A stretch of DNA of 64,000 bases from Azolla caroliniana (taxonomy: Eukaryota > Polypodiophyta), in NCBI GenBank assembly GCA_043228905.1, contig JBHGNT010000021.1, positions 10,850,001 to 10,914,000 on the forward strand. Reading direction: 5' to 3'. Positions 12,204 to 22,392 of this stretch are shown one piece after another. How positions within the stretch are numbered: the stretch's first letter is position 1; every line of letters starts with the position of its first letter. A program made the translations under genes and the position numbers. The notes under the pieces are model-generated. The model searched no databases. It saw only the letters and a list, made by a program, of their open reading frames with translations, and was not told the origin of the DNA.

Positions 12204-12210
12204 ATTTAAG
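12204..12210 (+). promoter_or_regulatory. Possible internal TATA box before gypsy-1 ORF2
   Basis: ATTTAAG lies about 260 bp before the ORF2 start. Related boxes are at the same position in C (ATTTAAAG, 33468) and gypsy-2 (TATTTAAA, minus strand, 22243-22250). Its conservation in a spacer that otherwise differs suggests a separate transcript for ORF2; this is inference. Confidence 0.4.
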
Positions 12211-12469
12211 AGCCGCCACATTGCTTAATACTAAATTGGTACACGACGTGCGCATGCTCGAAAAAGGCGCCAAGACGCACAGAGAAAAAGAAGAACGCAT
12301 GGAGACCTTTTTTTTTCGTGAGCCAAGAAGCACAGAAGCACCAAGGCAGTGGAAGCTTAGCAAACGCGAACCTGCACTCAGAGAAACCCCACGTTCGGAA
12401 CGCTCTCTCTCTCACTCTCACTCTCATCACCACTCTACCTCGCCATCTTTCCTCGACCTCGAAGCAGAC

Positions 12470-15194
12470 ATGGAACCACAAACGCTGTCGGAAGCGGCCA
12501 GGAAATGGTTCAGGCAACACGGATTGGATGGGTTCTTGACCATCATGGAGGCACCACCGCACAAAGAAGCCGACCGGGTCATCAAGGAGCTCGACACGGA
12601 AGTCATCACCGAGGAAGCGATCCGTGCGCTAACAGGCCTTCCGGAGGGAGGTATTTTTCAGATTGATAACCCAACCTCGGAGCAACTCATCCGATATTTC
12701 GGTGAGTACTCTGTAGCCGGCAAAGGCTATCGAACGCAGGGCGGCGAAGATCCGCTATTCAGGGAGATAGCTCGAGTGCTCCATGAGTACGGCCACGTGT
12801 ACCCCCGACCCCCTGTCATGCCAAAAAATCGGGGCAGGGATGATCATAGCCACCTATGAAGGGATCAAGGTGGACTGGCCGATGTTGATTGCAGACGGTT
12901 TGTGCGCGGCAATCGACATGGTACGAGGGAAGGACAGTAAGGAGGGCCGGAAGCTGTGGCATGCCGTAGCTCAGTGGATAACATTGCTCGTGCCGCCGGT
13001 CGAGACCGTTCAGCCAAAGAAGCGGCCAAGATTATCGGAAGGAAGCACTTCGAAACCCGCGTCCAAACGACAGCAGCTGCTGGCGTCAAAGGCGACGAAA
13101 GGGAAGAAACGGCTCCCAGAACCGGAGGAGGTGTCACCGGTGGGACCCGTTAAGATAACCATACGGCGACCAGGACAGAAGGAACCGGAACCCCTGAGCG
13201 CACAGAAACATGCCGTTACCCAGGAAGAGAAAACGGAGGAGCCAGAAGAGCACCTCCAACGACGGTCAAGAAGTAGGACCGCCGGGACAGAGGGGGAGCG
13301 TTCGGACCCGCAAAAGGAAGAAACGCCCCCAACTCAACCTGAGCAAACCACAAGGGAGGAACCGGAACCGGTGCGTATAGAACCGGCCTTGTCGACTTCT
13401 ATACCAGAAGTCATTCCAACGGCTCCGGAGACGGCGAGAACCGGAACTCAACAGCCGGCGAGCCCAGCCAGCACACACGGCGGCCAAGGAGTAGAACCAG
13501 AACGACAGATACAGGCACTCAGGCCAGACAATTCCACAGTGAACGAGCCGACCCGACCAGTACAGCAGCAAGGCACCAGTAGCATGTGGCTACGGTGGGT
13601 AGGCGAGCAGATCGCCGGAGCGGTCGAGTACATAGAGGCGGAGGAGAGAGCGCACCACGAACGGTTGCTCGTCACAACCGTAGATCTAGAGACGGCCCGA
13701 TCCAGAATCCGGAGCCTTGAACAAGACTTGGACAGGGTCACAAGGGAAATGGCTCAATTGGCTTTGACAACACAAGTCCAAGCACCGGTGACTCCGGGCA
13801 ATGTACAGAATAAAGCGTCAGATCAACCTGTACATAGCAATCAGACCCCGGCAACGGAAACCGTTCCGGAGAGAAATGCGGCACAAGCCCAAGAGCTTGC
13901 GGACTTAAAGGATGAGCTAGCTGCCCAAGAAGCGCTAAGGAGCCGCGAAAGAGAGTTGAAGACGGCAGCGGAGGCAGAACTCAAAAAGACTGCTGAGAAT
14001 CTACGCCGGGCCGAGGAGAGCTTACGAAAAGGCCACCAAGCGTACGACCGGCTCAAGGAGGATAAGGAGAAAATGCTGCAAGAGAAGGACAGGCTCCGGA
14101 GAAACGCCGAAACAGAAGTAGAGCGCCTGAAAGAGGAACTCCGGCAGCTAAAGGAACGGGAGGACCGGAACCATCGCCAGATCAACGGCAAGCTCAAACA
14201 AAAAACGGAGGAATTTGAGCACTTGCACCGGGAGTATAAACGGTTGCAAACGGAGCACAAGGAATGGACGGATGAGCTCCGGCAAGTAGTTGATCGGACC
14301 GCAACGGCATACGCTAAGGAACAAGCGGAAACCAGAAGACGGTTGGAAGAGGCGGAGAAGGTTCGGACAGAGCTCCTCAGGCAACAGCAGGTGGAAAAAG
14401 AAAGAGCGGCGGAGGTACTGCAGAGGCTGCAGACAACATATCAAGGGCAGCTGACGCGCTACAGAGAGCAGGCGGAGGATACGGCGAATCTCATCAAGCA
14501 GTTGAAGGAGGAACGACAAGTTGTGGAAAGTAGAGCGCAAATGGGAGCAAGTCGCATCCAGGATATCATGCGGGCCTGGTTGAACCAGACCAAGAGCTTG
14601 ATTGACAACGGTTCCGTCAAATGGTGGACCAAGTGGGCCACGAACGCGGCGGAACTCCAATTGCTCCGGGCCGACGTAGAGAACCGGCGGAAGGAGGGAG
14701 ATGATTGCTATATGCTGACTTCCGAAGACTTCACCGGTATAAGAGATGAGCTGGCCGAAGACTTTCAAGCCTTGGCAGAGGACCAACTAGGGCAAGTCCG
14801 GCAACTTGTAGCTCAGCTGGATGACGACAGGCTGGAGGCGCAGATCCAGTTTGAAAGCTACGAGAGGTCCCGGATCCGGGAACAGAAAGCACGAGAACCG
14901 GTTACGGTCAACCTCAGTGATGAGGAACCGTTACTGGAAGGAGACCGGACCGGAAGCAGTCAAACGGAGATGCCGGAGTCAGAGAAACAAACGGAGCAGC
15001 CGCCTATAGAGCAGCCGGAGCAGTCTCAGTCCCAACCGCAACCACAGCAGCAGCAGCAAGCAGAGCAGCCGGAGCAGCCTCAGTCCCAACCGCAACCACA
15101 GCAGCAGCAGCAAGCACAACCGCAACAACCACAACCGGAAGAACAAGTGGAAACTCTGGAACAAAGTATTTTGGACAATTTGGGTGAACAATGA
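12470..15194 (+). pseudogene. Gypsy-1 ORF2, coiled-coil accessory protein with one frameshift
   Basis: About 907 codons in sense between pol and the 3' LTR. I chose the ATG at 12470 (MEPQTLSEAARKWF) because relatives also start just before this block; the frame is open from 12170 but that part is not conserved. Residues about 1-190 form a conserved domain (motifs GLDGFL, APPH, YFGEYSVAGK, QGGEDPLF, VDWP, VAQWIT). A Glu/Pro-rich linker follows, then a long Glu/Lys/Arg/Gln coiled coil (about 400-700), a Gln/Pro tail and the end motif LEQSILDNL. An extra G in 12831-12834 shifts the frame; the main part is open from 12783 to 15194. I see no signal peptide or membrane segment, so it does not look like an envelope protein. 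Function unknown; a structural or trafficking role is only a guess. Confidence 0.75.
15009..15116 (+). repeat. 54-bp tandem duplication in gypsy-1 ORF2
   Basis: Two nearly identical 54-bp units (15009-15062 and 15063-15116) encode the Gln/Pro/Ser tail (EQPEQ, SQPQPQQQQQ). The unit is 18 codons, so the frame is kept. Confidence 0.85.
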
Positions 15195-15229
15195 AGGGGC
15201 CGAGAAGGGTTCGACGTACAAGGTACTGT

Positions 15230-15246
15230 CCCACGGGCGTGCCATG
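15230..15246 (+). other. Conserved 17-nt block abutting the gypsy-1 3' LTR
   Basis: CCCACGGGCGTGCCATG directly precedes the LTR. The same 17 bases precede the 3' LTR of C (42596-42612) and gypsy-2 (19070-19086, minus). It stands where a polypurine tract is normally found but is not purine-rich. The closest purine-rich stretch, GAAGGGGCCGAGAAGGG, ends about 37 nt upstream and is not shared by the relatives. Confidence 0.8.
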
Positions 15247-15665
15247 TGTTACCGGCCGGCAAGGAGTCCAAAATACGGAGTGAAGGAATTAATTAAGTAT
15301 GGTTGTAAGTAAGCATAGTATGGACGGACGGACTGGAAACGGTATGCCGTTCCAGATCCGAACGGATCCCGAATAGGTGCGATAGGCACCGTTTTGTACT
15401 ACGGGCCGGAAACCTATTTAAAGGCCCGGACCCCATTGTAATCGCAGCGGATAATTAATAGAGCATATGGTGTTTATACTTCTGTGTTGATTTCCGTTCT
15501 GTACTTACTGTTATATCTTACGCGTGTAATTAACAAAAGCGATCTAATCGTGTAACCTACATAAGTCGGTGTAATCGTTGGATCTTAATCCTATGCCGTA
15601 ATCACCCTTTGGTGAAGTGTTTCCGTGACACCTTGTGTTAGGCCTTGTCCGGTCAGAGAATAACA
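15247..15665 (+). repeat. Gypsy-1 3' LTR (419 bp)
   Basis: Same length as the 5' LTR, about 99.3% identical, ending in AATAACA before the CCTAT duplication. It contains the TATA-like box copy at 15415-15423. Confidence 0.95.
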
Positions 15666-15670
15666 CCTAT
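15666..15670. repeat. Target-site duplication of gypsy-1 (CCTAT), right copy
   Basis: Matches 5804-5808. Confidence 0.9.
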
Positions 15671-15892
15671 CTTAGATATCTCTAGGTTAGGAAACACTTA
15701 ACACAGTTTTAGTACTAACCAAAGATACTTTTCACCATAAATTGTATGTAAAAGATATCTAAACAAAACACCGAGATTAAGAGCTTTGTCATTGCAAACT
15801 CATAAGAAAACCAAAGATGATATATTTCCATTCATTTGTAGGCCAGAATTTACGATACATGCGAATGTTACATATGAACAGTGTTTGCCATT
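15671..15892. other. AT-rich flank downstream of the T minus-strand gene
   Basis: Non-coding. The first 45 bases hold the diverged copy of the 5612-5655 repeat. The remainder would be the 3' flank or untranslated region of the minus-strand gene. Confidence 0.4.
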
Positions 15893-16731
15893 CTAAGAAT
15901 TAAAGAGGGAGACCTCCCCCAATATGTGTTCGTGAACCTCTTTGGGGAACTTGTAGACAGTGTTGTATCCCTTAACCTTGTGTTTTGCTTGACTCATAGA
16001 GAACTTGATTGCGTTGACAACATTCAGATAGATTATTGTAGTGGGTGCATCTTTTAATAATGCATACGTGTTCTTGCATTGTGGTAACTTTGCATAGTAG
16101 TTGCCATACATGACACACTCACCAACGTTGAACATGTTGCCCCAACCGTCCCTCACGACTTCTTCCAATATTGTATTTCCTTGATTGCACACCACAATGT
16201 AGTAGTCTTCAAAATCTTCATTTTGAGGAGATTTGAGCACTGCAAAATGATCTCCAACTTCCAATAATACTGTCAAGTCCTCACATTGGTTGTAGTGTAC
16301 AATATTGTCTGCATGTTCGTCTTCTTGGATATCCACACATTGTTCAATCTCAAGCTTCTGTAGCTTCCATGGCTCCACAATTGATAGATTGGTGCATTCA
16401 TCCCAAGCTTCATCTAAACACATGGAACAAAAGCACGATAAACTGCGGAATAACAATTGTGTTGTGTCCCTGCAACTAAACCCTAAAACACAATGGGTCT
16501 TGTGCGTCCCTTTCATAGTTTTACAACCATACGATTTACTCTTATCCACCTCATTAGCACCAACCTCAATAAACAATCTATTCTTACCATCATTTGACAT
16601 CTTCCATGTTAGCCACTCCACAACATCATGTGCATTTTGTAACTTCACACCTTTATTATCCAACTATTCACTTGTAAGAGCACGCTTGATCACAGACCCC
16701 GCACCATCGTGCTCTCCTTTTCCATTGCATC
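15893..16731 (-). pseudogene. T minus-strand gene, last exon of a DDE transposase-like protein
   Basis: The minus strand is open for 256 codons (16663-15893). It extends upstream in frame through a TAG at 16664-16666 to an acceptor-like AG, giving an exon start at 16731. The first residues read GCNGKGEHDGAG followed by SVIKRAL, a GKG..DG.G..(V/I)KR pattern that I recall from uncharacterised DDE-transposase-like proteins. Further on there are Cys-rich FCSMCLDEAWDEC and VEPWKLQKLE segments, then a C-terminal domain without recognisable motifs. It follows the exon at 17719-18668. The acidic/Gly motif may hold the third catalytic residue, but that is inference. Confidence 0.55.
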
Positions 16732-16858
16732 CTAATATTTGTCAATGAGAAGTATCTGGGTGTTTTGCATGACAGTTAGCCAACAAATAGAGTTAGTGCA
16801 TTACTAGAGCTTACATATCTTAACATAACTTAAACCAAAATTTCCACTAATGCATGAG

Positions 16859-17500
16859 AGAGGACAATACTAAGTTATAAATTAAAAGAAATGAACGAGA
16901 GAGGACAATACTAAGTTATAAATTAAAAGAAATGAACGAGAGAGGATAGTACTAAGTTATTGATTAGTACTAATGCATGAGAGAGGACAATCCTAAGTTA
17001 TAACTTGGACTTAATGAGCAAAGTTGGACAGTACTAAGTTAATAATTAGTAGTAATGAACAAAGTTGGACACTCATAAGTTATAAACTTGTGTTAATGAA
17101 AAAAGTTGGACAATACTAAGTTATTATTTAGTACTAATGCACTAGAGAGACCCATCCTAATTAGTACTAATGAACAAAGTTATAAATGAGTAGTAATGAC
17201 TGAAAGAAGATAGTACTAAGTTATTCATTAGTACTAATGCACGACAGAGGACAATGCTAAGTTACAAATTAGTACTCCTACATGTGGGATGACACCACAA
17301 AGTTATCAATTAGTACTTGTGAATGCGGGATCTGAGTACTAAGTTGTAAAACATAGTCAGTGCTTGTGCATGTGGGATGATAGTTCTAAGTTGTAAAATA
17401 AGGGTACTTTACAAGGCGTTGAACCGTAGTCAGTACTTGTGCATGTGGGATGATACTACTAAGTTGTAAAATAAGGATACTTTTCAAGGCTTTGAACCAT
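16859..17500. repeat. Minisatellite with 41-bp units in a T intron
   Basis: Two perfect 41-bp copies begin at 16859 (AGAGGACAATACTAAGTTAT...). About nine diverged copies follow, marked by TACTAAGTTAT and TTAGTACTAATG. From about 17280 the unit becomes longer (GCATGTGGGATGATA...CTAAGTTGTAAAATAAGG). The array lies between two exons of the minus-strand T gene, so it would be intronic. Confidence 0.8.
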
Positions 17501-17718
17501 ACATACAACACTTACACCATAATTAGTACAAACATTTCAAGACAGTATTGGTGCATGTAGTAGGAGAATTACTAATTATATTTTATACAAACATTTTTTA
17601 TGACTGTTCATATAATATTCGTACTGGTAGGAAACTCAAGCAATAGATGATGTACTATGAAGTATTACCAAAATAGACTTCCAGTTATAAATACCAATCA
17701 TATGGATTATTTCCTTAC

Positions 17719-18668
17719 CTTGCAATAAAGTAGAAGGACCGAGCCACCTTAAATTGCGAGGCAACACCATCAGGCTAGACCCAATGGCGATAAAAGTTAA
17801 CACCCAAGGACAATAAATCTGCGTGGTGAAGCTTAAAACAATGTTGAACAAATAGCGTATCATATTTTTTATCATCTGAAATATAGAATATTGCTTTCTT
17901 ATGTAACTCACCATCTTTTCTCTAGTAGCAAATATGTACAAGTATTGTACATTGGTCATTGTACCAATGCATTGACTGAACCTCATTTTGAACTTTAAAG
18001 GTATAGTTCTCTGCAAAGTCAATAATAGATACCATAACATCCGGTGGTAAGTTATTTATACATTCCTTGAACTGTGAATTTTGCCAATAACTCCTAAAGT
18101 TATGTGGAATGAACTCCCCGAGTTGCTTCTTAAACTCTGAGACAAGGGTAGCAGCACATGTCTCCTTATATACTTCATTGATACGCTTACTAATGAGACC
18201 CTTACCTATATTTTCTGTCACATACTCTAAATATTTCCATTTCACAATATGACAGTTATCCACGTCAACCTCCTGTTTACAAAATAACGGTTGTGGGCAA
18301 ACCTTACATGTTCTGACAAGACATGTACGATTATGCCACTCAGATGACAGTTGTTTTTCACAAACAAAAGACCTCCATAGCTCAAAAACTGTTGCATAAG
18401 TCATGTTTCACGCATTACATCTATTGCCACTCCCATTTGGTCTACATACCTCACAAGTGCAAACACACCCATCCCTGTGTATACCCTTAGAATCAGTACG
18501 CATACTGTTCACGCCAAGCCTTAACATGTCCATTTTAATGTGGTGCACACAACAACATGTGTTCCTCTCCTTTAACTTTCTAACAAAAAATGGTTTCAAA
18601 CCTTGGAACATGCAAAATCCAAGATTGATGTTAGGATGTTGGTCTTTGAAGTTCATGAACAATTCAGC
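17719..18668 (-). pseudogene. T minus-strand gene, central exon with DDE-like motifs
   Basis: Reading from 18668 after an acceptor-like GATGTAG, one frame runs to 17719 before a GTAAGG donor, broken by TGA at 18408-18410 and TAG at 17932-17934 and 17775-17777. It begins AELFMNFKDQHPNI. Cys-rich parts follow (RNTCCC, CTCEVCRPN, RTCKVCPQ). Then come DFAENYTFKVQNEVQSMHW and, after the second TAG region, PDGVASQFKVARSFYF, where relatives I recall have (W)SDG..SQ. The Asp residues in DFAENY and PDG suggest an RNase H-like catalytic core. Each stop can be explained by one transition (CGA to TGA, CAG to TAG, TGG to TAG). I cannot name the superfamily. Confidence 0.6.
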
Positions 18669-18684
18669 CTACATCACTCAATAA

Positions 18685-18689
18685 ATAGG
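18685..18689. repeat. Target-site duplication of gypsy-2 (ATAGG), left copy
   Basis: ATAGG precedes the left LTR and is repeated at 28741-28745. Confidence 0.9.
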
Positions 18690-19069
18690 TGTTGTCTGTC
18701 TGGCCGGACTAGCCTCAACACAGGTGTCTACCCGACACTTCTCCAAAGGGGTGGTAAGGATTGGATGCTAGGTTACACGCATAAGATAATTATAATTAAG
18801 CACGGACGGCAAAAAATACGAGATACAGATAAATACACAATGATTACTATTGTATTACTTCCGTCGAAACACTTTACAAATCATCGGATCCTTTTATAGG
18901 CATCCGGCAAGGTTACAATCGGTGCGCTTAGGCAACCGACATCCGAATCGGTTCGGATCCGGATCGGTACAACTGTACCGAATCCGTCCCTCCGAATAAT
19001 AATTCTACTATTACTTCCTATTATCCGATCCGCCTTCCCACTTGTCCTTGCTCTTCTAACCGGCCAACA
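18690..19069 (-). repeat. Gypsy-2 3' LTR (380 bp)
   Basis: On the minus strand it begins TGTTGGCCGGTTAG and ends GACAGACAACA. It contains TATAAAAG (complement of 18891-18898). It differs from 28361-28740 at about four sites, around 1%. Confidence 0.95.
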
Positions 19070-19086
19070 CATGGCACGCCCGTGGG
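19070..19086 (-). other. Conserved 17-nt block abutting the gypsy-2 3' LTR
   Basis: The minus strand reads CCCACGGGCGTGCCATG, identical to the blocks in gypsy-1 and C. Upstream GCAAGGCAC is also shared with small changes. No purine tract is present. Confidence 0.8.
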
Positions 19087-19119
19087 AAAGTGCCTTGCAC
19101 TTCGAATCCACACCTGGCT

Positions 19120-22023
19120 TCAGTCTTCCTCCAAAATATCGAGCACACTTTGCTCGATAGTGTCAAGTGGTGCTTCTTCCTCCTGTTCCTGTTCCTTGCC
19201 TGCCTGGTCTCCGACCTCCTGTTGGGTAGGCTGTTCCGTAAAAATTTTCTGCTCCGGCTCTACTTGATTCCGTGGTGCCGGTGCTTCCTCACCGCTTCGT
19301 CCGGGTTCTTCCTGTTCTCCCTCCGTTCCTGGCTCTGTTCTGTTACCGGTGTCGCTTTCTCCGGTCTCGACTGGTCGACTTGATATGCCTCCTTCCTCTG
19401 CTCTGGTGTCTTCCGGTCTCAGCTCTTCTTCTTCTCCGGCATCGGTCCGCTCCTGCTCTTCTTCGAGTTCGTCTTCAGGTATTCTTTGTCGGGGTTGTTC
19501 GGTGTCGGTTGGTTCATCTTCATCCGGTCGTGTTCCCTCACCAATAGTGGTTGGCGTCGTTCTTCCCTTAGCTTCCTGTCGTACCCGGTCCTGCTCGTAT
19601 CTCTCCAACTCCAACTGAGTTGCGAGCTGCCCGTCATCCAACCTCTCTACCAACCCTCGGATTTCTTTGAGGTGTTCTTCTGCTAAAGTGTAGAAATCCT
19701 CCGACAATTCCTCCCGAATGGCGACGATACTTTCTTCATCCATCTTGTAGAACCTGTCGCCGGTCTTCTTCCGATTCTCGGCATCCGCTCGGAGTGTCTG
19801 CAGCTCGGCTGCCTGTTGTGACCACTCCTTCCATAGCTTTTCCGTACTTTCGTTGATACTTGCCTGAGCTCGGGTACTCCATCCTGACATGATGAGCTTG
19901 ATCCGGTCAACTCCTGACTTAGCATGCACATAAGCTTCCTGCTTTTCCTTCCTTGCCCGTTTTGTAATGTTGGCCATTATCCGAGCCTGGGCCTCGTAAT
20001 CTGCTTTCTGCTTTTCATAGGTACTCTGCAGTTTGCTGATCGTGAAGGTCGATTTTTCCTTTTCTTCATTCCTGATCTTGGTCAGGTCCAGCTTTTCCTG
20101 CCTTAGCGCCTCTAATTCCTTCCTTCCCTCCGTTGCTTGGGCTATTTCCGCCGACAATGCTTCCTTGTTGGCACTGACCTCATCCATCGCCTTAGCCAGG
20201 TCTAATCGGGTCTCCTTGAGCTGCTCTTTCAGCTTCTCTATTTGCCGGTCATAGTCTGCTGCTCGTTTTTTGTTGTCCGACTCGGCCTGCTTGTGATCTC
20301 TGTAGAGACGGTCGAAGTCCTCCGTCTTCTGCTTCAGGCGTCGGGTTGCCTGAGCTCTTAACCGATCGTCCCGGTCCTTCTGTTGTCGGAGTTCTTCCTG
20401 CAGTCGTTCTATCTCTTGTTCAGCATGTCGACGTAGTCGGTGCTTCTCCTTCTGCAGCTTCTCTTTTTCTTCTTGCAGTCGGTCATTAGCGGCTCGACCT
20501 TTCCGGAGGCCTTCTTCCATTTTTCGTCTGTCATCCTCCACCGCTTTCCGCTGCTCCCTTTCTCTTTCCCTTAATGCCTCCTGAGCTTGTAACTCCTCTC
20601 GTAAGGTTTCTATTATTTTTTCGGTCTCAGGGCCGGTTTGCAAGGCTACCGGTTCTGGTTCTGGTTCTGGTTGCTTCCTTGTTGTCCCGACCGGCTCGGT
20701 GACAGCTTGTGCTTGTTGGATTCCTTCCCTTGCCTGCAACAGCTCCCCTTGCATTTCCTCGATCCGTGTTCGGAGCGCGACCAACTCCTGCGTTGTTGTA
20801 TGCGTCAGCTGTTGCCGACACGTTTCTTCTTTCTCTAACTGGTCCGCTACTCCCGATAACTGCTCCGAAAGCCATCTCAGCCATTGCGGCTTTGTTCTTC
20901 CGATTTCGGGGTGGCCTTGCTCACTTAAGCCAGGCTGATTTTCCGGCCTCTTCTCTGGCTCTGGCTCCAGCGCTCGTTCCTTCTTCTTCTCTGGGATGAC
21001 CGGTTTTCTGAAGTCCGGCCCAACCGGTGTCGGTGCTGCTTCCCTGGGTACAGGTTCCGGTGCTATTTCCGCCTCGGCTACTGGAGATGGTCCTTGCGCC
21101 CTCTGTTGAGTTCTGTCCACTGGTGGAGCCGGTCCTTTCGCCCGTTTCTCCCGACCTTGTCTTGCTGGGAGTCTTACCAGTGGTTCGGATGAGTCTTCTG
21201 TTTCAGTTTCCTCCTCCGGTGCGGGTACCAGACGAACCTTTTGTCTAGAGACCTCTGGTTCCGGTTCCGGCCGTCGCAGCGTTATATGGATTGGTTTGCG
21301 CACTACCGGTTCCTCCTCAGCCGCTTTCCCTTTGCCTTTACCTGCCGGTTTTGCCTTTGTGGCCGGTTCCTGTTGCTGTCGTGATGGTCCTTCCCCCTAC
21401 TGTTCTGCTTCTTGCGGGGTCCATCCGGGGGTGTGTTTCTCCAAGATCTGTCGGCGCTTTGTGACCTGTTTCGGCGTCGTCTCCTGCCGACCTCTTTTCT
21501 TTTGTGTGATGGGGAGTACCGATGGGACTAACACCGTTAGCCATTGTGCTATCCCGGCCCATGGCCTTTTTCCTTCCACCAGATTTTTGATGGCCTCCTT
21601 CAATCCTTCGGTTATGAAATGGAGCCAGTCTATTTGTAAGCCCTCGTACGCTGCTATCAAGAATGCTGCCCGATACTTGGCTATGGCTGGGGGACGGGGA
21701 TTCACGAATCCGTATTCCATCATAGCGCGGGCTACTTCTCCGAACAGCAGGTTCTCTCCGCCCTACATTCGGTTCGCCTTGCTGCTGATAGAGTATTCCC
21801 CGAAATATTCGAACAGGATTTCACTCGAAGGGTTTTCGATTGTTTGCAGTCCTCCTGCTTTGATCCCCGTGATTGCCTGCACCGCTCCTTCCGTGACTTC
21901 TGATATATCGATCGATGTTGCCGCCTGCTCTGGTTCTGCGTGTGGTGGAGCGTCGGCGATCCGCAACAAGCCTTTTAACCCGTTCTCCCTCATCCATTGG
22001 CGTGCCTCTTCCGACAGTACCAT
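19120..22023 (-). pseudogene. Gypsy-2 ORF2, coiled-coil accessory protein with two TAG stops
   Basis: About 967 codons in one frame from ATG 22023 (MVLSEEARQWMRENG, aligned with the starts in C, D and G) to the stop at 19120. TAG codons at 21763-21765 and 21397-21399 interrupt it. At the first, gypsy-1 and C have CAG-type Gln in TQGGED. The N-terminal domain has APPHAEPE, YFGEYSISSK, YGFVNPRPP, IDWLHF and AQWLTVL. A Pro/Glu linker follows, then a long coiled coil rich in Glu, Gln, Lys and Arg (about 20700-19650) and an acidic tail ending IEQSVLDILEED. The C-terminal motif matches gypsy-1 and C. Function unknown. Confidence 0.8.
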
Positions 22024-22242
22024 TGCTTCGAATTCTTCGTCTGCTGCCTGGTGTTCGGGATCGCGCTGTGTGTGCTCTGTGCGTCGGGTCGCTCTTCTGT
22101 GCTTCTTCGCCTGTATGTAGGAAAATTCGTAAAACGTGAGCCCTTCGTAGGCGTCCTTTTTCGTTTCCCGCGCATGTTCCTCTCCCGCCATAATTAGTAT
22201 GTCCTTTCTTGTTTGCTGCGTGTGAGTGCCCACGTTCTCTGC

Positions 22243-22380
22243 TTTAAATAGCAAGTGCGCACACGTCCTTCTTTAATGCATGGCGCCTCTTCGTTGCATG
22301 GTGGCGCTCCCACCTCTTGTGATCTCCCCATCATTACGATGATTCGCGTCGATTCTGCCCACGTCTTTTTTTTTTCTTTT
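22243..22380 (-). promoter_or_regulatory. Gypsy-2 spacer: A-rich run and TATTTAAA box before ORF2
   Basis: After the ORF1 stop the minus strand has an A-rich run (complement of 22366-22380) and then TATTTAAA at 22250-22243, about 220 bp before the ORF2 ATG. The same order (A-run, TATA-like box, ORF2) is seen in gypsy-1 and C. It may be an internal promoter for ORF2. Confidence 0.45.
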
Positions 22381-22392
22381 GCTTGGACCACG

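Larger units (their letters stand above)
5809..15665 (+). mobile_element. Gypsy-1: young full-length Ty3/gypsy element with an extra ORF
   Basis: The element is 9857 bp with two 419-bp LTRs that differ at about three sites, flanked by CCTAT. The order is LTR, primer-binding site, gag-pol (ORF1), A-tract and spacer, ORF2 (coiled coil), 17-nt conserved block, LTR. There is no chromodomain. Coding damage I can see is light: two single-base frameshifts (near 11540 and 12831) and one stop (11689). It sits in the non-coding tail between the two T gene remnants. Low LTR divergence implies a recent insertion, though mutation rate and species are unknown. Confidence 0.95.

Noticed and set aside
12170-12469. 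Start of gypsy-1 ORF2 at the upstream ATG (12170)
   Set aside because: The upstream 100 codons are not shared by relatives, overlap the TATA-like box, and are low-complexity; homology starts at 12470.
14148-14786. 212-codon minus-strand frame opposite gypsy-1 ORF2
   Set aside because: Leu-rich complement of the coiled coil; low-complexity shadow.
12470-15194. ORF2 as an envelope gene
   Set aside because: No signal peptide, transmembrane segment, furin site or glycosylation-rich ectodomain; it is a charged coiled-coil protein.
16859-17500. CRISPR-like array
   Set aside because: Units are contiguous and degenerate without unique spacers, in a plant intron; it is a minisatellite.
17719-18668. 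U-to-C RNA editing that would repair TAG/TGA codons
   Set aside because: Such editing is known in organelle transcripts of some land plants. This is a nuclear transposon nest with intron-like structure.
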